Assembly (NCBI RefSeq): GCF_015776785.2
Contig: NZ_LFMD02000003.1
Span: 1,582,330-1,646,329 of the forward strand
Direction of reading: 5' to 3'
Origin: Kitasatospora sp. SUK 42
GTDB lineage: Bacteria > Actinomycetota > Actinomycetes > Streptomycetales > Streptomycetaceae
DNA: 64,000 nucleotides
Below the pieces are notes generated by a model that saw nothing but the letters and a program-made list of their open reading frames with translations, was not told where the DNA came from and did no database searches. Shown here piece by piece: positions 45,814 through 54,225 of this stretch (positions are counted from its first letter, which is position 1; every line of letters starts with the position of its first letter). The position numbers were made by a program, and so were the translations under genes.

Positions 45814-46461
45814 ATGACAGGACAAGTTCGCACCGTCGACGGTCGCGTCGCCGGGCGACGCGGACAGGAGACGCGGCAGAAGCTGCTCGATTGCCTCCGC
45901 GAGATGCTCAGCACGTCGCCCTATCGGGACGTCAAGGTCATCGACGTCGCCCGTATGGCGGGTACCTCCCCCGCGACCTTCTACCAGTACTTCCCGGATG
46001 TCGAGGGCGCAGTCCTCGAAATCGCCGAGGAAATGGCCAAGGACGCCGACACCCTCAAAGAGCTGGTGGCCGGAAAGTCCTGGGCAGGGAAGTCCGGACC
46101 GACCACTTCGGAAGAACTGGTCGACGGATTCCTCGCCTTCTGGCGCAAGAACGACGCCATTCTCCGAGTGGTCACGCTCGGTGCCGCCGAAGGGGACAAG
46201 CGGTTCTTCAAGATCCGCATGACGGTCCTCAACGCGGTCGCCAAGCCACTCGCCGAAGCCGTCAAGGAACTCCAGGCGAAGGGCCAGGCCGACAAGTCGC
46301 TCGACCCGAACGCCGTCGCCGGGGCCCTGGTCTCGCTGCTCGCATCGGCGGCCGAGCACCAGAAGGCCTTCACCTCCTGGGGCGTCAAGGTCAAGGACCT
46401 CAAGCCCAATCTCGCTCCCCTGGTGTACCTGGGCGTCACCGGCAAGAAGGCGCCCAAGTAG
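45814..46461 (+). CDS. TetR-family regulator divergent from afsK
   Basis: 215 residues. The N-terminal HTH (about 18-65) reads RQKLLDCLREMLSTSPYRDVKVIDVARMAGTSPATFYQYFPDVEGAVLEIAEEMA. The C-terminal domain is helical with a Lys-rich end (KVKDLKPNLAPLVYLGVTGKKAPK). The ligand is unknown. Codon use includes more lysine and isoleucine codons than its neighbours, which is usual for this conserved gene type. I recall a similar TetR gene close to afsK in S. coelicolor, so linkage appears conserved. It ends before a strong hairpin. Confidence 0.9.
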   Translation: MTGQVRTVDGRVAGRRGQETRQKLLDCLREMLSTSPYRDVKVIDVARMAGTSPATFYQYFPDVEGAVLEIAEEMAKDADTLKELVAGKSWAGKSGPTTSEELVDGFLAFWRKNDAILRVVTLGAAEGDKRFFKIRMTVLNAVAKPLAEAVKELQAKGQADKSLDPNAVAGALVSLLASAAEHQKAFTSWGVKVKDLKPNLAPLVYLGVTGKKAPK

Positions 46462-46576
46462 GACCATCCGTTCCATCCACCATCCGCTCCGCGCGCAACC
46501 CCGGCCTCCTGTCCGGGGACGGCGGACGACGGCCGTGTCCTCGGGGGAGGTCCGCCGGCGTACCGCACGCGCGCCA

Positions 46577-46630
46577 GACATGCCGGTGGGCGGTCACCCC
46601 TCACAGGGGGTGCCCGCCCACCGGCATGTC
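46577..46630. terminator. Long hairpin between TetR gene and KAS III gene
   Basis: 24-bp arms (46577-46600 and 46607-46630) with one mismatch, core CATGCCGGTGGGCGG, loop TCACAG. It lies between convergent genes and can serve both. Confidence 0.8.
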
Positions 46631-46645
46631 GTCTTCGGTGAACCC

Positions 46646-46690
46646 TTCGCGGTGAGACCTTTCGCGGTGAAACCTTTCGCGGTGAAACCT
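46646..46690 (-). repeat. 15-bp tandem repeat
   Basis: Three near-perfect copies of TTCGCGGTGAAACCT (46646, 46661, 46676; the first has one change), preceded by a partial copy. It lies immediately downstream of the KAS III stop and beside the terminator hairpin. Confidence 0.75.
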
Positions 46691-46713
46691 TTTCCCGGAG
46701 CCGTCCGCAGGCC

Positions 46714-47658
46714 CTACGGGCAGCGCACGACCTGCCCGGCGTAGGCCAGGCCGCCGCCGAAGCCGAAGAGCAGGACCGGGTCGCCCGGGGAGAGCTCCCC
46801 GCGCTCGACCAGCTTGGAGAAGGCCAGCGGGATCGAGGCGGCCGAGGTGTTGCCGGAGTCGACCACGTCCCGGGCCACCACCGCGTCGGCGAGGCCGAGC
46901 TTGCGCGCGATCGCGTCGATGATCCGCAGGTTGGCCTGGTGCGGGACGAAGCCCTTGAGCTCGGCGGGGTCGATCCCGGCCCGCTCGCAGGCCTCCCGGG
47001 CGAGCGGGGCGAGCTGGGTGGTGGCCCAGCGGAAGACGGACTGGCCCTGCTGGCTGATCACCGGGTCCCAGCCGGTGATCACCACGGCGTCGCCCTTCTC
47101 CGGCTCGGAGCCCCAGACCACCGGCCCGATCCCGGGCTCGGCGCCCTCCTCCTGGGCCTCGACCACCGCGGCACCCGCGCCGTCGCCGAAGATCACACAG
47201 GTGGAGCGGTCGGTCCAGTCGAGCGTGTCGGACATCCGCTCGGCGCCGATCACCAGCGCGCGCCGCGCCGCCCCGGCCCGGATCGCGTGGTCGGCGGTGG
47301 CCAGGGCGTACGAGAAGCCGGAGCAGACGGTGTTGATGTCGTACGCGGCGGGCGAGCGCACCCCGAGCCGGGCCGCGACGGCCGCGGCGGTGTTGGGGCT
47401 GCGCTCGATCGCGGTGCAGGTGGCGACCACGACCAGGTCGATCTCCGCCGCCGTCCGGCCGCTCCTGGCGAGCGCCTTCTGGGCGGCCTCGGTGGCGAGG
47501 TCGACCAGGGTCTCGCCCTCCGCGATGTGCCGGGTGCGGATGCCCACCCGACTGCGGATCCACTCGTCATCGGTGTCGACGATCGCCGCCAGGTCGTCGT
47601 TGGTGAGGACCTTGGGGGGCTGGTAGTGGCCGAGTGCCACAATGCGCGAACCGCTCAT
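46714..47658 (-). CDS. Beta-ketoacyl-ACP synthase III (FabH-like)
   Basis: 314 residues with the thiolase fold. The triad is visible: C112 (INTVCSGFSYAL), histidine in PHQANLRIIDAIA and asparagine in SGNTSAASIPLA. The N-terminus has DDEWIRSRVGIRTRHIA, the C-terminus GFGGGLAYAGQVV. FabH condenses an acyl-CoA with malonyl-ACP. It stands alone, away from fabD, acpP and fabF, so it may be an accessory KAS III for special starter units rather than the main enzyme. Alternative upstream starts lack support. A ribosome site is weak. Confidence 0.85.
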   Translation of the reverse strand: MSGSRIVALGHYQPPKVLTNDDLAAIVDTDDEWIRSRVGIRTRHIAEGETLVDLATEAAQKALARSGRTAAEIDLVVVATCTAIERSPNTAAAVAARLGVRSPAAYDINTVCSGFSYALATADHAIRAGAARRALVIGAERMSDTLDWTDRSTCVIFGDGAGAAVVEAQEEGAEPGIGPVVWGSEPEKGDAVVITGWDPVISQQGQSVFRWATTQLAPLAREACERAGIDPAELKGFVPHQANLRIIDAIARKLGLADAVVARDVVDSGNTSAASIPLAFSKLVERGELSPGDPVLLFGFGGGLAYAGQVVRCP

Positions 47659-47780
47659 ACTGCCATGGAACCGGGTTACCCCCTGGTCAGCAGGGCACGA
47701 CCGGCTACAGGATCCGCAGCGGTGATCTGTAGGAGATCGACAAGGGCGCTTGGGGCGCCTGGGCCGCACGTCCTGCGAGG

Positions 47781-48992
47781 TCAGGCCGCCAGCGAGGTCG
47801 CGTCGCCCATCACGATCACCGGATGGGCGGCCGGGTCCAGGGTACGGATCAGCTGGGCCATCTTGTCCTCGGGGATCGACACGCAGCCGTGGGTGGGGCC
47901 GTCGTGGTCGACGTGGAGCCAGATGCCGCCGCCCTTCTTCGAGCCCATCGGGCGGCGCGGGTCGAGCGGGGAGCTGCCGGAGACGCGGTTGTAGTTGATC
48001 GCGACCACGTAGTCGAAGGAGCCCGCCAGCTGGTCGCCGAAGAAGCCCGTGCCGGAGACCACGAAGCTCGCGTCCTTGTCGTACGGGAGCCTGCTGCCCG
48101 GGTCGCTGTTGCGGCCGCCGGCGTCGGTGAGGGAGAAGACGCCGATCGGGCTGCGCAGGTCGCCCTCGTTGTGGTCGGTCGTCCAGCCGTTCTTGCCGTT
48201 GTGGCCCTGCCAGGTCTCCCCGGCCAGCCAGCGGCCCTCGGGGGTGCGGGTCCAGAGGACGACGGCGTTCCGGTCGGTGTCCTTGCCCTGGCCGGTGGCG
48301 ACGACGACCTGGGTGGTCTCGGCGGGGATCTTCGCGGTGAAGGCCGCGCCGAGGCCGGGTATCGCGGCGAGCGAGCCGTCCGCGCGGGTCTGGCTGCGCT
48401 CGGCGGCCGGGGCCGCGGACTGCCGGTCGGCGGCGGCCTGGACGGCGCCCTGGGCGGGTGCGGGCTGGTCGGGCTTGCTGACGCCCTCCGGGCCGGGGCC
48501 GTCGGCGGCGGCGAGGCCGGGCTTGGCGCCGTCCTGGCCGACGGCGTACCAGCCGGCGGTGGCCGCGACCAGCAGCGCCGTGCCGGCCATCACGGCCTTG
48601 CCGTGACGTTTCTTCTTCGCCTTGCGCCGGTTGACCCGGGCGGCGGTCCGGGCGCCCACCACCGGCGCCGCGGCGGGCACGACGGGGGCGAGGGGCGCGG
48701 GCTCCGCCTCGTGGACGGGCTCGGCCTGATAAGCGGGCTCGGCCTGGTGGACGGGCTCGGCCTGATAAGCGGGCTCGGCCTGGTGGACGGGCTCGTCCAC
48801 GGGCTCGGGCACGTAGGACCCGTAGGATTGGAACGGCTGGTCGTACACCTCGAAGTACCCGTCAGGGGTCTGCGCGTAGGACTCGTACGACTGCTGCTGC
48901 TCGCCGTAGCAGTACTGCTGCGGCGTCAGGGAGCCCGGCTCGGGCATCGGCTCGTACGGCGGGTAGTCGGTGGCGCGATGAGAACCGGACAT
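47781..48992 (-). CDS. Membrane-anchored L,D-transpeptidase (YkuD-like) protein
   Basis: 403 residues from MSGSHRATDY. Residues 1-105 are cytoplasmic, Tyr/Gln/Pro-rich, with a repeated EPxxQA unit (HQAEPAYQAEP). One helix follows a basic stretch (RRKAKKKRHGKAVMAGTALLVAATAGWYAV). The extracellular half ends in a YkuD-like domain: SPIGVFSLTDAGG, YVVAINYN and the catalytic-type segment LHVDHDGPTHGCVSIPEDKM with H and C as in L,D-transpeptidases; the position after the cysteine is VS rather than the usual aromatic or N. It likely cross-links or modifies peptidoglycan. Confidence 0.82.
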   Translation of the reverse strand: MSGSHRATDYPPYEPMPEPGSLTPQQYCYGEQQQSYESYAQTPDGYFEVYDQPFQSYGSYVPEPVDEPVHQAEPAYQAEPVHQAEPAYQAEPVHEAEPAPLAPVVPAAAPVVGARTAARVNRRKAKKKRHGKAVMAGTALLVAATAGWYAVGQDGAKPGLAAADGPGPEGVSKPDQPAPAQGAVQAAADRQSAAPAAERSQTRADGSLAAIPGLGAAFTAKIPAETTQVVVATGQGKDTDRNAVVLWTRTPEGRWLAGETWQGHNGKNGWTTDHNEGDLRSPIGVFSLTDAGGRNSDPGSRLPYDKDASFVVSGTGFFGDQLAGSFDYVVAINYNRVSGSSPLDPRRPMGSKKGGGIWLHVDHDGPTHGCVSIPEDKMAQLIRTLDPAAHPVIVMGDATSLAA

Positions 48993-49118
48993 GCCGTCGA
49001 TCCTGCCAAACGCCGTACCCGTTGGTAAACCCGGGTCGGTGTGCGGAGGCCGTGAAGACACCGCCGCCCGGACCGCGGAGCGGCCCGGGCGGCGGGAGTC
49101 GACGGGGAGCCGACGGAG

Positions 49119-50282
49119 TCAGAGGCGCATCGCCTGCGGGGTCTCGCGGCGCGTCAGGTCCGGGCCCTCGTACTCGCGGATGACCTCGTAGCGGGTGTTG
49201 CGCTCGACCGGCCGGAAGCCGGCGTCCCGGATCAGGCCGAGCAGGTCGTCGCGGCCGAGCTTGTTCGGGGTGCCGAAGTTGTCCGCGTCGTGGGTGATCT
49301 TGTACTCGACCACCGAGCCGTCCATGTCGTCCGCGCCGTGGCTGAGCGCCAGCTGGGCGGTGGTGACGCCGTGCATCACCCAGAAGACCTTGACGTGCGG
49401 GACGTTGTCGAAGAGCAGCCGGGAGACCGCGAAGGTCTTCAGCGCCTCGGCGCCGGTGGCCATCTCCGTGCGGGCCATCAGCTTGTTGCGCACGACGCCG
49501 TCCTTGGAGTCGTGGAAGTCGTGCTGGTAGCGCAGCGGGATGAAGACCTGGAAGCCGCCGGTCTCGTCCTGCAGCTCACGCAGCCGCAGCACGTGGTCCA
49601 CCCGGTGGCGGGGCTCCTCGATGTGGCCGTACAGCATGGTGCAGGGCGTCTTGAGGCCCTTGCTGTGGGCGAGGCGGTGGATCCGCGACCAGTCCTCCCA
49701 GTGGGTGTCGTGGTCGACGATGTGCTGGCGGACCTCCCAGTCGAAGATCTCCGCGCCGCCGCCGGTCAGCGACTCCAGGCCTGCGTCGATCAGCTCGTCC
49801 AGGATCTCGTCGGCGGACAGGCCGCTGATCTTCTCGAACCAGTGGATCTCGGTGGCGGTGAAGGCCTTCAGCGAGACGTTCGGCAGGGCCGCCTTGAGCT
49901 CCCGCAGCGAGCGCGGGTAGTAGCGCCAGGGCAGCGTCGGGTGCAGGCCGTTGACGATGTGCAGCTCGGTGAGGGACTCGCTCTCCATCGCCTTGGCGAG
50001 GCGGACGGCCTCCTCGATGCGCATCGTGTAGGCGTCCTTCTCGCCCGGCTTGCGCTGGAACGAGCAGTAGGCGCAGGACGCGCTGCACACGTTGGTCATG
50101 TTGAGGTGACGGTTGACGTTGAAGTGGACGACGTCACCGTTCTTCCGCGTCCGCACGTGGTGGGCCAGCCCGCCCAGCCAGGCCAGGTCGTCGCTCTCGT
50201 AGAGCGCGATCCCGTCCTCGCGGGTCAGCCGCTCACCCGCGTAGACCTTCGCCTCCAGCTCGCGCTTGAGCCCTGCGTCCAT
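49119..50282 (-). CDS. mqnE: Aminofutalosine synthase MqnE
   Basis: 387 residues; a radical-SAM enzyme of the futalosine menaquinone pathway. The cluster motif is C66-SAS-C70-AY-C73, followed by SFQRKPGEKDAYTM. Downstream, LHIVNGLHPTLPWRYYPRSLRELK and AFTATEIHWFEKISG mark MqnE rather than MqnC. It joins 3-[(1-carboxyvinyl)oxy]benzoate with SAM-derived adenosyl to give aminofutalosine. GGAGG lies 11 nt before the ATG. Other pathway genes (mqnM, mqnP, mqnL) lie 1.6-7 kb away in the same orientation. Confidence 0.95.
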   Translation of the reverse strand: MDAGLKRELEAKVYAGERLTREDGIALYESDDLAWLGGLAHHVRTRKNGDVVHFNVNRHLNMTNVCSASCAYCSFQRKPGEKDAYTMRIEEAVRLAKAMESESLTELHIVNGLHPTLPWRYYPRSLRELKAALPNVSLKAFTATEIHWFEKISGLSADEILDELIDAGLESLTGGGAEIFDWEVRQHIVDHDTHWEDWSRIHRLAHSKGLKTPCTMLYGHIEEPRHRVDHVLRLRELQDETGGFQVFIPLRYQHDFHDSKDGVVRNKLMARTEMATGAEALKTFAVSRLLFDNVPHVKVFWVMHGVTTAQLALSHGADDMDGSVVEYKITHDADNFGTPNKLGRDDLLGLIRDAGFRPVERNTRYEVIREYEGPDLTRRETPQAMRL

Positions 50283-50334
50283 GCGGTGACCCGCCTCCTC
50301 CGACATTCGATTCGTTGCCGGAACGAGCGTACGC

Positions 50335-51297
50335 CTATGCCGACAGCAGCTCCGCGAGCAGTGCGGGTTCGATGTTGCCACCGCTGACCACGGCCGCCAC
50401 CGTCTGGCCCCCGGTCTCGGCGGCGCGGTGGAAGTAGGCGGCGGGGGCGACCGCGCCCGAGGGCTCGGCGACCAGCCGGCCGCGGCGGGCGAGCAGCGCG
50501 ACGGTGGCGCGGATCTCGTCCTCGGTGACGGTGACGATGTCGTCCACGTACGTGGTGACGTGCTCGTACGGCAGCACGCCGAGCGAGGGGGTGCGCAGCC
50601 CGTCCGCGATGGTGCGGTAGGTGTCCGCCACCGGCCACTCCACCCGGCGGCCGGAGCGCAGGCTGGCCTGCGCGTCGGCGGCGAGCTCGGGCTCCACGCC
50701 GATCACCCGGACGCCCGGGCGGGTGAGCTTGAGCGCGGCCGCCGTCCCGCCGATCAGGCCGCCGCCGCTGACCGGCACCAGGACGGTGTCCAGCTCGGCG
50801 GGGGCGTCCTCGGCGATCTCCAGGCCGACCGTGCCCTGGCCCGCGATGATGTACGGATCGTCGTACGGCGGCACCCAGACGTAGCCGTGCTGCTCGGCCA
50901 GCTCGCCGGGCAGGGTGTCCCGCTCCCCCGGTGCGACCAGCATCACCTCGGCGCCGTAGGAGCGGGTGGCCTCGACCTTCACCGCGGGCGAGGTGTCCGG
51001 CATCACGATCACGGCCTTGATGCCGAGCAGCTGCGCCGCGTACGCCACCGCCTGCGCGTGGTTGCCGCTGGACTGGGCGACCACGCCGCGGGAACGCTCG
51101 TCCTCGGTGAGCGCGGCCAGCCGGTTGTACGCGCCGCGCGTCTTGAAGGCCCCGGTCGGCTGGAGGTTCTCGGGCTTCAGCCAGAGCCGCCGCTCACCCT
51201 CGGCCGCCCACGGGGCGGGGACCAGCGGGGTGCGCACGGCGACCCCGGCGATCCGCTGCCGAGCGGCGCGCAGCTCCTCCAGACCGACCAGTGCCAT
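50335..51297 (-). CDS. Catabolic-type threonine/serine dehydratase
   Basis: A 320-residue fold-type II PLP enzyme. K52 in PTGAFKTRGAYN binds PLP, QSSGNHAQAVAYAA holds the substrate loop and SGGGLIGG binds phosphate. There is no C-terminal ACT regulatory domain, so it is the short form of threonine ammonia-lyase or a related serine racemase/dehydratase. It starts 5 bp after an Lrp-type regulator gene, forming a two-gene operon likely regulated by an amino acid. Confidence 0.9.
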   Translation of the reverse strand: MALVGLEELRAARQRIAGVAVRTPLVPAPWAAEGERRLWLKPENLQPTGAFKTRGAYNRLAALTEDERSRGVVAQSSGNHAQAVAYAAQLLGIKAVIVMPDTSPAVKVEATRSYGAEVMLVAPGERDTLPGELAEQHGYVWVPPYDDPYIIAGQGTVGLEIAEDAPAELDTVLVPVSGGGLIGGTAAALKLTRPGVRVIGVEPELAADAQASLRSGRRVEWPVADTYRTIADGLRTPSLGVLPYEHVTTYVDDIVTVTEDEIRATVALLARRGRLVAEPSGAVAPAAYFHRAAETGGQTVAAVVSGGNIEPALLAELLSA

Positions 51298-51302
51298 TCC
51301 GA

Positions 51303-51761
51303 TCACTCTCCTACGGGGGGAAGTTCGCTCACCCGGTTCTCCCACTTCGTGGAGAGTACGACGGTGGTGCGGGTCCGGGCCACGCCCTTCGTGCCCGAGA
51401 TCCGTTTGACCACCGACTCCAGGCCGGCCACATCGGCCACCCTGACCTTGAGCATGTAGGAGTCGTCGCCCGCGATGAACCAGCAGTCCTCGACCTCGTT
51501 GAGGTCCTTCAGCCGGAACGCGACGTCCTCGTGGTCGGCCGCGTCGGTGAGTTGGAGGCCGATCAGGGCCGTGACGCCGAAACCGAGCGAGGCCGGGTTG
51601 ACCGTCGCCCGGTAGCCGGTGATCACCCCCGCCTGCTCCAGGCGGTTGATCCGGTCCGTGACGCTCGGGCCGGAGAGTCCGACCAGCCGGCCCAGCTCGG
51701 CGTAGGACGCGCGGCCGTTCTCCCGGAGCGCCTGGATGAGCTGTCTGTCCACCGTGTCCAT
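51303..51761 (-). CDS. Lrp/AsnC-family regulator
   Basis: 152 residues. N-terminal HTH: DRQLIQALRENGRASYAELGRLVGLSGPSVTDRINRLEQAGVITGY. The C-terminal RAM/ACT-like domain (about 62-140: TALIGLQLTDAADHEDV, DCWFIAGDDSYMLKVRVADV) binds an amino-acid effector. It precedes the threonine dehydratase gene. The minus strand has GATAAT at about 51809-51804, a good -10 for this unit, giving a leader of ~35 nt. Confidence 0.92.
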   Translation of the reverse strand: MDTVDRQLIQALRENGRASYAELGRLVGLSGPSVTDRINRLEQAGVITGYRATVNPASLGFGVTALIGLQLTDAADHEDVAFRLKDLNEVEDCWFIAGDDSYMLKVRVADVAGLESVVKRISGTKGVARTRTTVVLSTKWENRVSELPPVGE

Positions 51762-51880
51762 ATACCGTCCGCGTCCTTCCGAACCTCACCAGACCCACAG
51801 ATCATTATCCGGATTCAAAGGCGCCATGCGCTGACCGACCCGGATATCGCAGAGAAGATACTCTCCTGCCCGAGGTCTCC

Positions 51881-52555
51881 TTACTCCCCCTCAGCCGGTA
51901 CGGCGCCGTCGCTCCCTCCCTTGCGGGCGGCCGCCCCCAACTCCCCTTCCCAGCGCAGGTACAGGGAATGCGGCACACCGACCGCGTCCAGCACCCTTCC
52001 GGCCACGAAATCCACGAGTTCGCGCACGGTGGAGCCGCCGGCGTAGAAACCGGGTGAGGCGGGCAGCACGATCGCGCCCTGCGCGTCGAGCTCCACCAAG
52101 TGCTTCAACGTCACCCCGTTGAGTGGTGTCTCGCGCACGCACACGACCAACGGGCGGCGCTCCTTGAGGGTGACGCTGGCCACCCGCTGCAGCAGGTCCT
52201 TGCTCAGGCCGAGCGCGATCCCGGCCACCGCGCCGGTGGTCGCGGGGACGACCAGCATGCCCTTGGCGGGGTACGAGCCGCTGGACGGGCCGGCCGCGAA
52301 GTCCCCGGCGGGCCAGTAGCGGACGTCGTCCAGGCCCTCGTCGGTGCCGAGCCAGGCGGCCAGGTCGGTGCGCCAGTGGGCGTCCCGGAAGGAGATGCCG
52401 GTCTCGTCCAGGATGGTGAGCCGGGCGGCCCGGCTGACGATCAGGTCCACCGCCTCACCGGCGGCGAGCAGCGCCCGGATCACCGAGGCCGCGTACGGCG
52501 TCCCCGACGCTCCCGAGACCCCGACCACCCACGGCTGACGCTTCGCAGTTCCCAT
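51881..52555 (-). CDS. mqnM: Flavin prenyltransferase UbiX/MqnM
   Basis: 224 residues of the UbiX flavoprotein fold: VVGVSGASGTPYAASVIRAL at the N-terminus, MLVVPATTGAVAGIALGLSKDLLQRVASVTLKERRPLVVCVRETPLN in the centre. It makes prenylated FMN, the cofactor of UbiD-type decarboxylases. The mqnL (ubiD) gene 3.4 kb away is the obvious user. The C-terminus carries a 20-residue hydrophilic tail. A 119-bp gap to the Lrp gene separates operons. Confidence 0.93.
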   Translation of the reverse strand: MGTAKRQPWVVGVSGASGTPYAASVIRALLAAGEAVDLIVSRAARLTILDETGISFRDAHWRTDLAAWLGTDEGLDDVRYWPAGDFAAGPSSGSYPAKGMLVVPATTGAVAGIALGLSKDLLQRVASVTLKERRPLVVCVRETPLNGVTLKHLVELDAQGAIVLPASPGFYAGGSTVRELVDFVAGRVLDAVGVPHSLYLRWEGELGAAARKGGSDGAVPAEGE

Positions 52556-52631
52556 GGGGCATTTCTATCCGGCTTCGTCCCGTTCGTTCACACGCGCCCA
52601 CCGGCCCGGCCGTCCCTGGGAGGATGGGGGC

Positions 52632-53372
52632 ATGGCAGCGACCCTCGTCGACCTCACCCATCAGGTGACCACCGCGATGCCGGTCTACCCCGGCGATCCG
52701 GCCGTCCTGCTGGAGCCCGCGCTCACCACCGCCACCGCGGGGGTGAACGTGCTGGCCCTGCACCTCGGCTCGCAGTCCGGGACGCACGTGGACGCGCCGT
52801 ACCACGTGGACGTCACCTGGCCCACCCTGGACGGGCTGCCGCTGGAGCGGTTCACCGGCCCGGCCGTGGTGGCCGACCTGCGCGGGCTGGAGCCCCGGGC
52901 GGCCGTCACCCCCGAGCTGCTGGCGCCCGCGCTGGAGCGCTGCGGCGAGGGTTCCGTCCTGCTGCTGACCACCGGCTGGGTCCGGCACTGGGGCACGGAG
53001 GCCTACCTCGCCCACCCGGCGCTGACCCCGGCCGCCGCCGAGGCGATCGTCGCCGCCGGGGTGCGGACGATCGGCGTGGACGCGCTGAGCGTCGACCCCA
53101 CCCCCGACCCCGGCCCGGGCGACCCGGCGGTGGCCGCGCTGCTCGCCGACCTCACCGACGAGCACGACCAGCCCGCCGAGGAGCCGACCCTGGCCGCGCA
53201 CCGGGTGCTGCTGGGGGCCTCCGGCGGCGGGGTGATCGCCGAGAACCTGACCGATCTGCGGCCCCTGCTGGAGGCTCAGGAGGCCGGCCGCCCGGTCGAG
53301 GTCTCGCTGTTCCCGCTGCGGCTGGTGGCGGCGGACGGCGCCCCGGTACGGGCGGTGGCCCGGCTGGGCTGA
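52632..53372 (+). CDS. Cyclase-family metal hydrolase (kynurenine-formamidase-like)
   Basis: 246 residues from MAATLVDLTHQVTTAMPVYPGDP, with GGAGG 8 nt upstream. The cyclase/KynB-type metal site HxGTHxDxxxH is SQSGTHVDAPYHV. VDALSVDP and LASGGGV-like GASGGGVIAENL fit the fold. The family hydrolyses amide or ester bonds in kynurenine, isatin and polyketide-like substrates; the actual substrate is unknown. No kynurenine pathway gene is adjacent. A single gene next to ubiX, divergently oriented. Confidence 0.85.
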   Translation: MAATLVDLTHQVTTAMPVYPGDPAVLLEPALTTATAGVNVLALHLGSQSGTHVDAPYHVDVTWPTLDGLPLERFTGPAVVADLRGLEPRAAVTPELLAPALERCGEGSVLLLTTGWVRHWGTEAYLAHPALTPAAAEAIVAAGVRTIGVDALSVDPTPDPGPGDPAVAALLADLTDEHDQPAEEPTLAAHRVLLGASGGGVIAENLTDLRPLLEAQEAGRPVEVSLFPLRLVAADGAPVRAVARLG

Positions 53373-53399
53373 ACCCGTCGCCGAGCGGCGCACGACACT

Positions 53400-53411
53400 T
53401 GGTCTAGACCA
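53400..53411 (+). promoter_or_regulatory. DasR-type responsive element (dre) before the MOSC gene
   Basis: A perfect 12-bp palindrome, TGGTCTAGACCA. This is the core of the 16-bp dre consensus bound by the GlcNAc-responsive regulator DasR. It overlaps a likely -35 (TAGACC, 53405-53410) 17 bp before a good -10 (TACGCT, 53428-53433), which itself lies 8 nt before the ATG. Position fits repression. The outer two bases on each side do not match the consensus well. Confidence 0.65.
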
Positions 53412-53441
53412 TCCTCGGTAGCGCCACTACGCTGTTCGGCC

Positions 53442-54158
53442 ATGGCTGAGATCATCGGAGTGGTCGAGCGACTCTGGCGCTACCCCGTGAAGTCCACCGG
53501 CGGCGAACGGCTCAACTCCGTCGAGGTGGACGAACGCGGCCTGGCCGGCGACCGCCTCTACGCCGTCCGCGACGCCTCCGGCAAACTCGGCTCGGGCAAG
53601 AACACCCGCCGCTTCCGCCGGATGGACGGCCTGCTCAGGCTCTCCGCCCGCCTCGGCCGCCGGATCGACGGCCCCGAGCTGTTCGACCCGCTCGGCCGCC
53701 CGGTCGACCACCCGACCGCCTTCCTGCGCGCCTACCTCCAGCGCGAGGACGTCGAGCTCGCCCGCGAGGACGCCGTCTCGCACTTCGACCGGCTGCCGGT
53801 CAGCGTGCTCACCACCGCCACCCTGGACTGGGTCCGTGAGGCCGTCCCCTTCGCCGCGGTGGACGAACGCCGCTTCCGCCCCAACATCGTGCTGCGCACC
53901 CCGCCCGGCACCCCGCCCTTCGTCGAGGACGCCTGGCTCGGCCGCCAGGCCCGCGGCGAGGCCCCGGACAGCGCCCGGCTCGCCTTCGTCGACTCCAGCG
54001 AGCGCTGCGCGATGACCTCCGCCCCGCAGCCCGGCCTGCCGCACGCCCCCGAGATCCTCAAGGCCATCGTGCACGCCCACGAGGGCCGCCTCGACGCCCT
54101 CGCCGAGGTCGCCGCCCCGGGCCGGCTGCGCCTCGGCGACCGCCTGGTCCTGGACTGA
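53442..54158 (+). CDS. MOSC-domain molybdoenzyme-like protein
   Basis: 238 residues. The N-terminal MOSC_N beta-barrel reads VERLWRYPVKSTGGERLNSVEVDERGLAGDRLYAVRD; the C-terminal MOSC domain has RRFRPNIVLRTPPGTPPFVEDAWLG and the conserved C189 in SSERCAMTSAP, which can bind the molybdenum cofactor. This matches mARC/YiiM-like reductases of N-hydroxylated compounds, or sulfur carriers. Substrate unknown. The promoter contains a DasR-like palindrome and the mRNA is probably leaderless. Confidence 0.88.
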   Translation: MAEIIGVVERLWRYPVKSTGGERLNSVEVDERGLAGDRLYAVRDASGKLGSGKNTRRFRRMDGLLRLSARLGRRIDGPELFDPLGRPVDHPTAFLRAYLQREDVELAREDAVSHFDRLPVSVLTTATLDWVREAVPFAAVDERRFRPNIVLRTPPGTPPFVEDAWLGRQARGEAPDSARLAFVDSSERCAMTSAPQPGLPHAPEILKAIVHAHEGRLDALAEVAAPGRLRLGDRLVLD

Positions 54159-54225
54159 CGTTCCATCAGGCCAGCCGCGCTGACCGGCCGTTCGGACGGG
54201 CCCCTTCCGGGGAAGGAGCGGGGGC

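Noticed and set aside
48700-48800. Repeats in the L,D-transpeptidase-like gene as a CRISPR-like or mobile array
   Set aside because: They are in-frame coding repeats (HQAEPAYQAEP) in the cytoplasmic tail. No CRISPR array, insertion sequence or attachment site was seen anywhere in the window.
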